Shown piece by piece: positions 37,817 to 40,206 of a DNA stretch of 40,206 nt. Below the pieces are notes generated by a model, which was given only the letters and a program-made list of their open reading frames with translations, was not told the origin of the DNA and did no database searches. The stretch's first letter is position 1; each line of letters begins with the position of its first letter. Source of the stretch: DATAWZ01 sp036266975 (lineage in GTDB: Bacteria; Actinomycetota; Thermoleophilia; Solirubrobacterales; Solirubrobacteraceae). The translations under genes were made by a program, and so were the position numbers. Where the stretch lies: the NCBI GenBank assembly GCA_036266975.1, contig DATAWZ010000215.1:1-40206 (forward strand), read 5' to 3'.

Positions 37817-40206
37817 TCAGGCCGCCACCTGCTCGAGCGCGGAGACGACCTCGACCGTCCCGGAGTCGCCGTTGACGCGCACGGTGGCCCCGTCGGGGAT
37901 CGCCGCGGTCGCTCCGGGCAGGTGCACCGCGGGCATCCCGTACTCGCGCGCCAGGCACGAGCCGTGGGCGAGCAGGCCGCCGGTCTCGATCACCACCGCG
38001 CCGATGACCAGGAACACCGGCGTCCAGCCGGGGTCGGTCGCGTTGACGACGAGGATCTCGCCCGGCGCCACGCGCCCGATCTCCTCCAGCGTGCGGATCA
38101 CCCGGGCCGTCCCCTCGGCCGCGCCGCCGCTCGTCCCCAGCCCGCGCAGCACGCCGTCGCCCGCCTCCGCGCCCGGCGCCACGTCGAAACGATGGTCGGC
38201 GTCGCGGTCGTGCTGGACGTACATCGGGTTGCTCCCGCCCGCCTCGAGGCGCTCGAAGTGGCGACGCCGCGCGGCGATCTTCGCGTCCAGCAGCGCCGAG
38301 GGCGGGCTGCCGTGCAGCAGCGAGAACAGCTCGTGGTCGGAGAGGAAGTAGAGGTCGTCCTCGCGCTCGAGCAACCCGCGCGCCCGCAGCCGCCGGCCGA
38401 CCTCCTTGAAGGCGCGCTTGATCGAGAACGTGACCCGGTCGAGCCAGTGGCGCTCGTCGTCGCGGAAGAGCAGGAAGGTCATCACGTAGTCCATCGTGGC
38501 CAGGAAGATCTGGGCACGCAGCGCGCCGAACGTGCCGCCCCGCAGGTCCTCGGCGACCTCGGCGACGACCCGCTGGCGGCGCGCCTCGACGGCCTGCTCC
38601 TTGGCCGAGGGGCGCTCGGTCTCGCCGGCGGCGACGAAGGCGGCCAGCGCGCGATAGTCGAGCGCGGGATCCTCGGCGCGGCGCGGGTGGTAGACGTCGC
38701 GGTTTGCGTGGCCGCGGTGGCCGTGCTCGGCGAGGAACGCGCGGTAGCGCTCGAGCCAGGCGGGCCCGTCCTCGCTGTCGGCGGCGGCCGTGAAGAACGC
38801 CGCGCCGGGATGGGCGGCGAAGGCGCGCGACAGCGTCGGCGACCCGAGGATGCCCTGCGCCAGCTCCCACAGCGCCGCGTTCTCGATCTGCGTCGCGGTC
38901 GGGCGCGGCACGCCGGTGAGCAGGTCGGTGAACACCCTCGCGCGCCCGCCGCGGTACCACTTGGCCAGGATCACGCCGAGCAGCCCCATCGCGTCACGCG
39001 CCTGCAGCAGGAAGGCCGACCACACGTCGGCCATGTAGGCGCAGTCGTAGGCGTTCATCTCGCCCAGGTGGCGCTCGAGCTCCGCGTCGGACAGCCGCGC
39101 GAGCTCGGCGTCGGGCAGGCCGTTGGCGCGCTCCAGGCCGTCGACCAGGTAGCGGTCGACCTGGCGGCGCCAGGAGGTCAGGCCGTTGCTCGGCGCCAGG
39201 AACTGGCAGCGCGCCTGCAGGCGCGCGTAGTCGAGCAGGCTGAAGCGCTCGGCGAGGATCTCCTCGTGCCAGGCGGGCGGGACCATCGCCAGCATCCCCG
39301 GCCGGGTGATGGGAAAGGCGGTCGACAGCATCGCCCGCTCGACCGCGCAGTTGTAGTACGGCGTGCCCTTGTGGTACTTGAACAGCCGCAGCGAGCCGAG
39401 CTCCTCGTGGCCCCAGACGGACATCGCCTCGCCCTGCCCGTCGGTGTAGACGTGGGCGCGCAGCGTGTACATCAGCGGCGTGCAGCCGCCGTTCCAGATC
39501 GCGTCCGACCAGGCGCGCGTCCACAGCTGATCGTCGGGCCCGACGGGCCGCCGCTGCCAGTACTCGAGCTCGGCGTCCCAGGTGAGGTCGACGCCGGTGA
39601 CCGGCCGCGTCTGGAGCAGATGGAGCTGCTCGCCGGCGAGCGCCCACTCGATGTCCTGGGGCACCTCACCGTGGAAGGCCTGCACGCGCCGGCCGAGCTC
39701 GCCCAGCCGCGCGAGTTGCTCGTCGGTGAGCGCGAAGCGCTCGCGGTCGGCCGCCGGGGTCTCGCGCGGCTCGCCCGCGCCGGGCGGCACCTGGACCTCC
39801 TTGCTGCCGAGCACCCGCTCCTTGACCCGCAGGTCGCCGCGGGCGAGGGTGAACTGGTCGGGCGTGGTGATCCCCGAGACGATCGCCTCCCCCAGCCCCC
39901 AGCTCGCGTTGATCACGATCTCGTCGGTGGCGGTGCTGAGCGGGTTGGCGGTGAACATCACGCCGGCGGCGTCGGCGGCGACCATCCGCTGCACGACGAC
40001 CGCGAGCGCGTCGCCGTGACCGTAGCCGCGGGCCTGGCGGTAGGCGACCGCCCGCGCCGTCCACTGCGAGGCCCAGCAGCGCCGGACGGCGGCGAGCACG
40101 GCCTCCTCGCCGACGACGTCGAGGACGGTGTCGTGTAGGCCGGCGAACGAGTCATCGGCGAGGTCCTCGGCCACGCCCGAGGAGCGCACCGCGACGGCGA
40201 CCGACC
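37817..40206 (-). CDS. PEP-synthase / rifampin-phosphotransferase-like protein 2, 5' end cut
   Basis: Paralogue of the protein at 9692, about 796 residues visible; the frame is open at the window edge and the missing part is the first ~100 residues of the ATP-binding domain. Visible are VAVRSSGVAEDLADDSFAGL, VMFTANPLSTATDEIVINAS, DIEWALAGEQLHLLQTRPVT, EHGHRGHANRDVYHPRRAED, and the phosphohistidine segment ETGGLLAHGSCLAREYGMPA. The two copies share order, length and the histidine, and differ mainly in the middle acceptor domain (for example GLTSWRRQVDRYLVDGLERA against GFSSWVKAHNKYLVDGIAKA). It is coupled to a flavin oxidoreductase, so the two may act on the same acceptor. Any GTG inside the visible part is not the true start. 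Confidence 0.9.
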   Translation of the reverse strand, partial: SVAVAVRSSGVAEDLADDSFAGLHDTVLDVVGEEAVLAAVRRCWASQWTARAVAYRQARGYGHGDALAVVVQRMVAADAAGVMFTANPLSTATDEIVINASWGLGEAIVSGITTPDQFTLARGDLRVKERVLGSKEVQVPPGAGEPRETPAADRERFALTDEQLARLGELGRRVQAFHGEVPQDIEWALAGEQLHLLQTRPVTGVDLTWDAELEYWQRRPVGPDDQLWTRAWSDAIWNGGCTPLMYTLRAHVYTDGQGEAMSVWGHEELGSLRLFKYHKGTPYYNCAVERAMLSTAFPITRPGMLAMVPPAWHEEILAERFSLLDYARLQARCQFLAPSNGLTSWRRQVDRYLVDGLERANGLPDAELARLSDAELERHLGEMNAYDCAYMADVWSAFLLQARDAMGLLGVILAKWYRGGRARVFTDLLTGVPRPTATQIENAALWELAQGILGSPTLSRAFAAHPGAAFFTAAADSEDGPAWLERYRAFLAEHGHRGHANRDVYHPRRAEDPALDYRALAAFVAAGETERPSAKEQAVEARRQRVVAEVAEDLRGGTFGALRAQIFLATMDYVMTFLLFRDDERHWLDRVTFSIKRAFKEVGRRLRARGLLEREDDLYFLSDHELFSLLHGSPPSALLDAKIAARRRHFERLEAGGSNPMYVQHDRDADHRFDVAPGAEAGDGVLRGLGTSGGAAEGTARVIRTLEEIGRVAPGEILVVNATDPGWTPVFLVIGAVVIETGGLLAHGSCLAREYGMPAVHLPGATAAIPDGATVRVNGDSGTVEVVSALEQVAA

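Noticed and set aside
36860..40138. 1092-codon open frame on the plus strand
   Set aside because: Antisense shadow of the PEP-synthase-like and luciferase-like genes. Long open frames opposite real genes are expected at this GC content, and the protein is Arg/Ala/Gly/Val-rich with no domain.
1..40206. tRNA, rRNA, CRISPR arrays, transposases, prophage genes
   Set aside because: None found by reading both strands; no cloverleaf, regularly spaced repeat or transposase motif was seen.

Overview
The window is about 40 kb of very GC-rich DNA with strong G/C third-position bias. Genes are packed head to tail with ATGA, GTGA or TGATG overlaps. Many genes start 6-9 nt after a TANNNT -10 box, so they look leaderless. 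Together with an EthR-like TetR, a KstR2-like TetR, a mycofactocin-type short-chain dehydrogenase and several FadD/FadE-type enzymes, this points to an actinobacterium. A deep lineage such as Thermoleophilia/Solirubrobacterales is plausible, but that placement is inference. No rRNA, tRNA, CRISPR, phage or insertion-sequence genes were seen.

Layout. 1-2.0 kb (minus): a cut acyl-CoA dehydrogenase overlapped by an AbiEi/DUF559-type protein. 2.0-6.9 kb (minus operon): two paralogous biotin-type carboxyltransferases and an acetoacetyl-CoA synthetase; the second carboxyltransferase is split by a 20-nt palindromic insertion. 7.0-7.7 kb (minus): a histidine phosphatase. 7.8-9.6 kb (plus): biotin carboxylase and biotin carrier protein. 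9.7-12.4 kb (plus): a PEP-synthase/rifampin-phosphotransferase-like protein. 12.5-13.5 kb: an EthR-like TetR divergent from a 56-residue protein with a textbook promoter, ribosome site and terminator. 13.5-15.1 kb (plus): an HD-domain protein and a broken tyrosine phosphatase gene carrying more copies of the palindrome. 15.0-18.0 kb (minus): a large LuxR ATPase regulator whose 3' end is tandemly duplicated. 18.0-21.6 kb: a permuted NlpC/P60-like protein, a MoxR-VWA fusion and a MoxR ATPase. 21.7-24.6 kb: a mycofactocin-type SDR, an ABM-like protein, a frameshifted exported protein and an MBL-fold protein. 24.6-28.1 kb: enoyl-CoA hydratase and aldehyde dehydrogenase, divergent from a VOC protein and a KstR2-like TetR. 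28.2-29.5 kb: small proteins and a decayed CYTH gene. 29.4-32.1 kb (minus): acyl-CoA dehydrogenase and acyl-CoA carboxylase beta chain. 32.2-36.6 kb (plus): CoA ligase, P450, CoA ligase. 36.7 kb: a candidate small RNA. 36.8-40.2 kb (minus): a second PEP-synthase-like protein and a luciferase-like oxidoreductase.

How the parts may fit. Two shared DNA signatures tie the genes together. A 15-nt palindrome followed by ATGT, then 19-20 nt and a -10 box, precedes the carboxyltransferase operon, the biotin carboxylase/carrier pair, the PEP-synthase-like gene and the HD gene. A second operator, CAACC-N4-GGTTG, sits in the biotin carboxylase promoter and between VOC-TetR and ALDH-ECH; a variant lies between the acyl-CoA dehydrogenase and the CoA-ligase/P450 operon. 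This suggests one acyl-CoA catabolic regulon plus a split biotin carboxylase whose natural substrate is unclear. Both carboxyltransferases lack the lysine carbamylated in pyruvate carboxylase. Their co-regulation with a phosphotransferase-like enzyme and linkage to acetoacetyl-CoA synthetase fits, as a hypothesis only, ATP-driven ketone carboxylation to a beta-keto acid followed by CoA activation.
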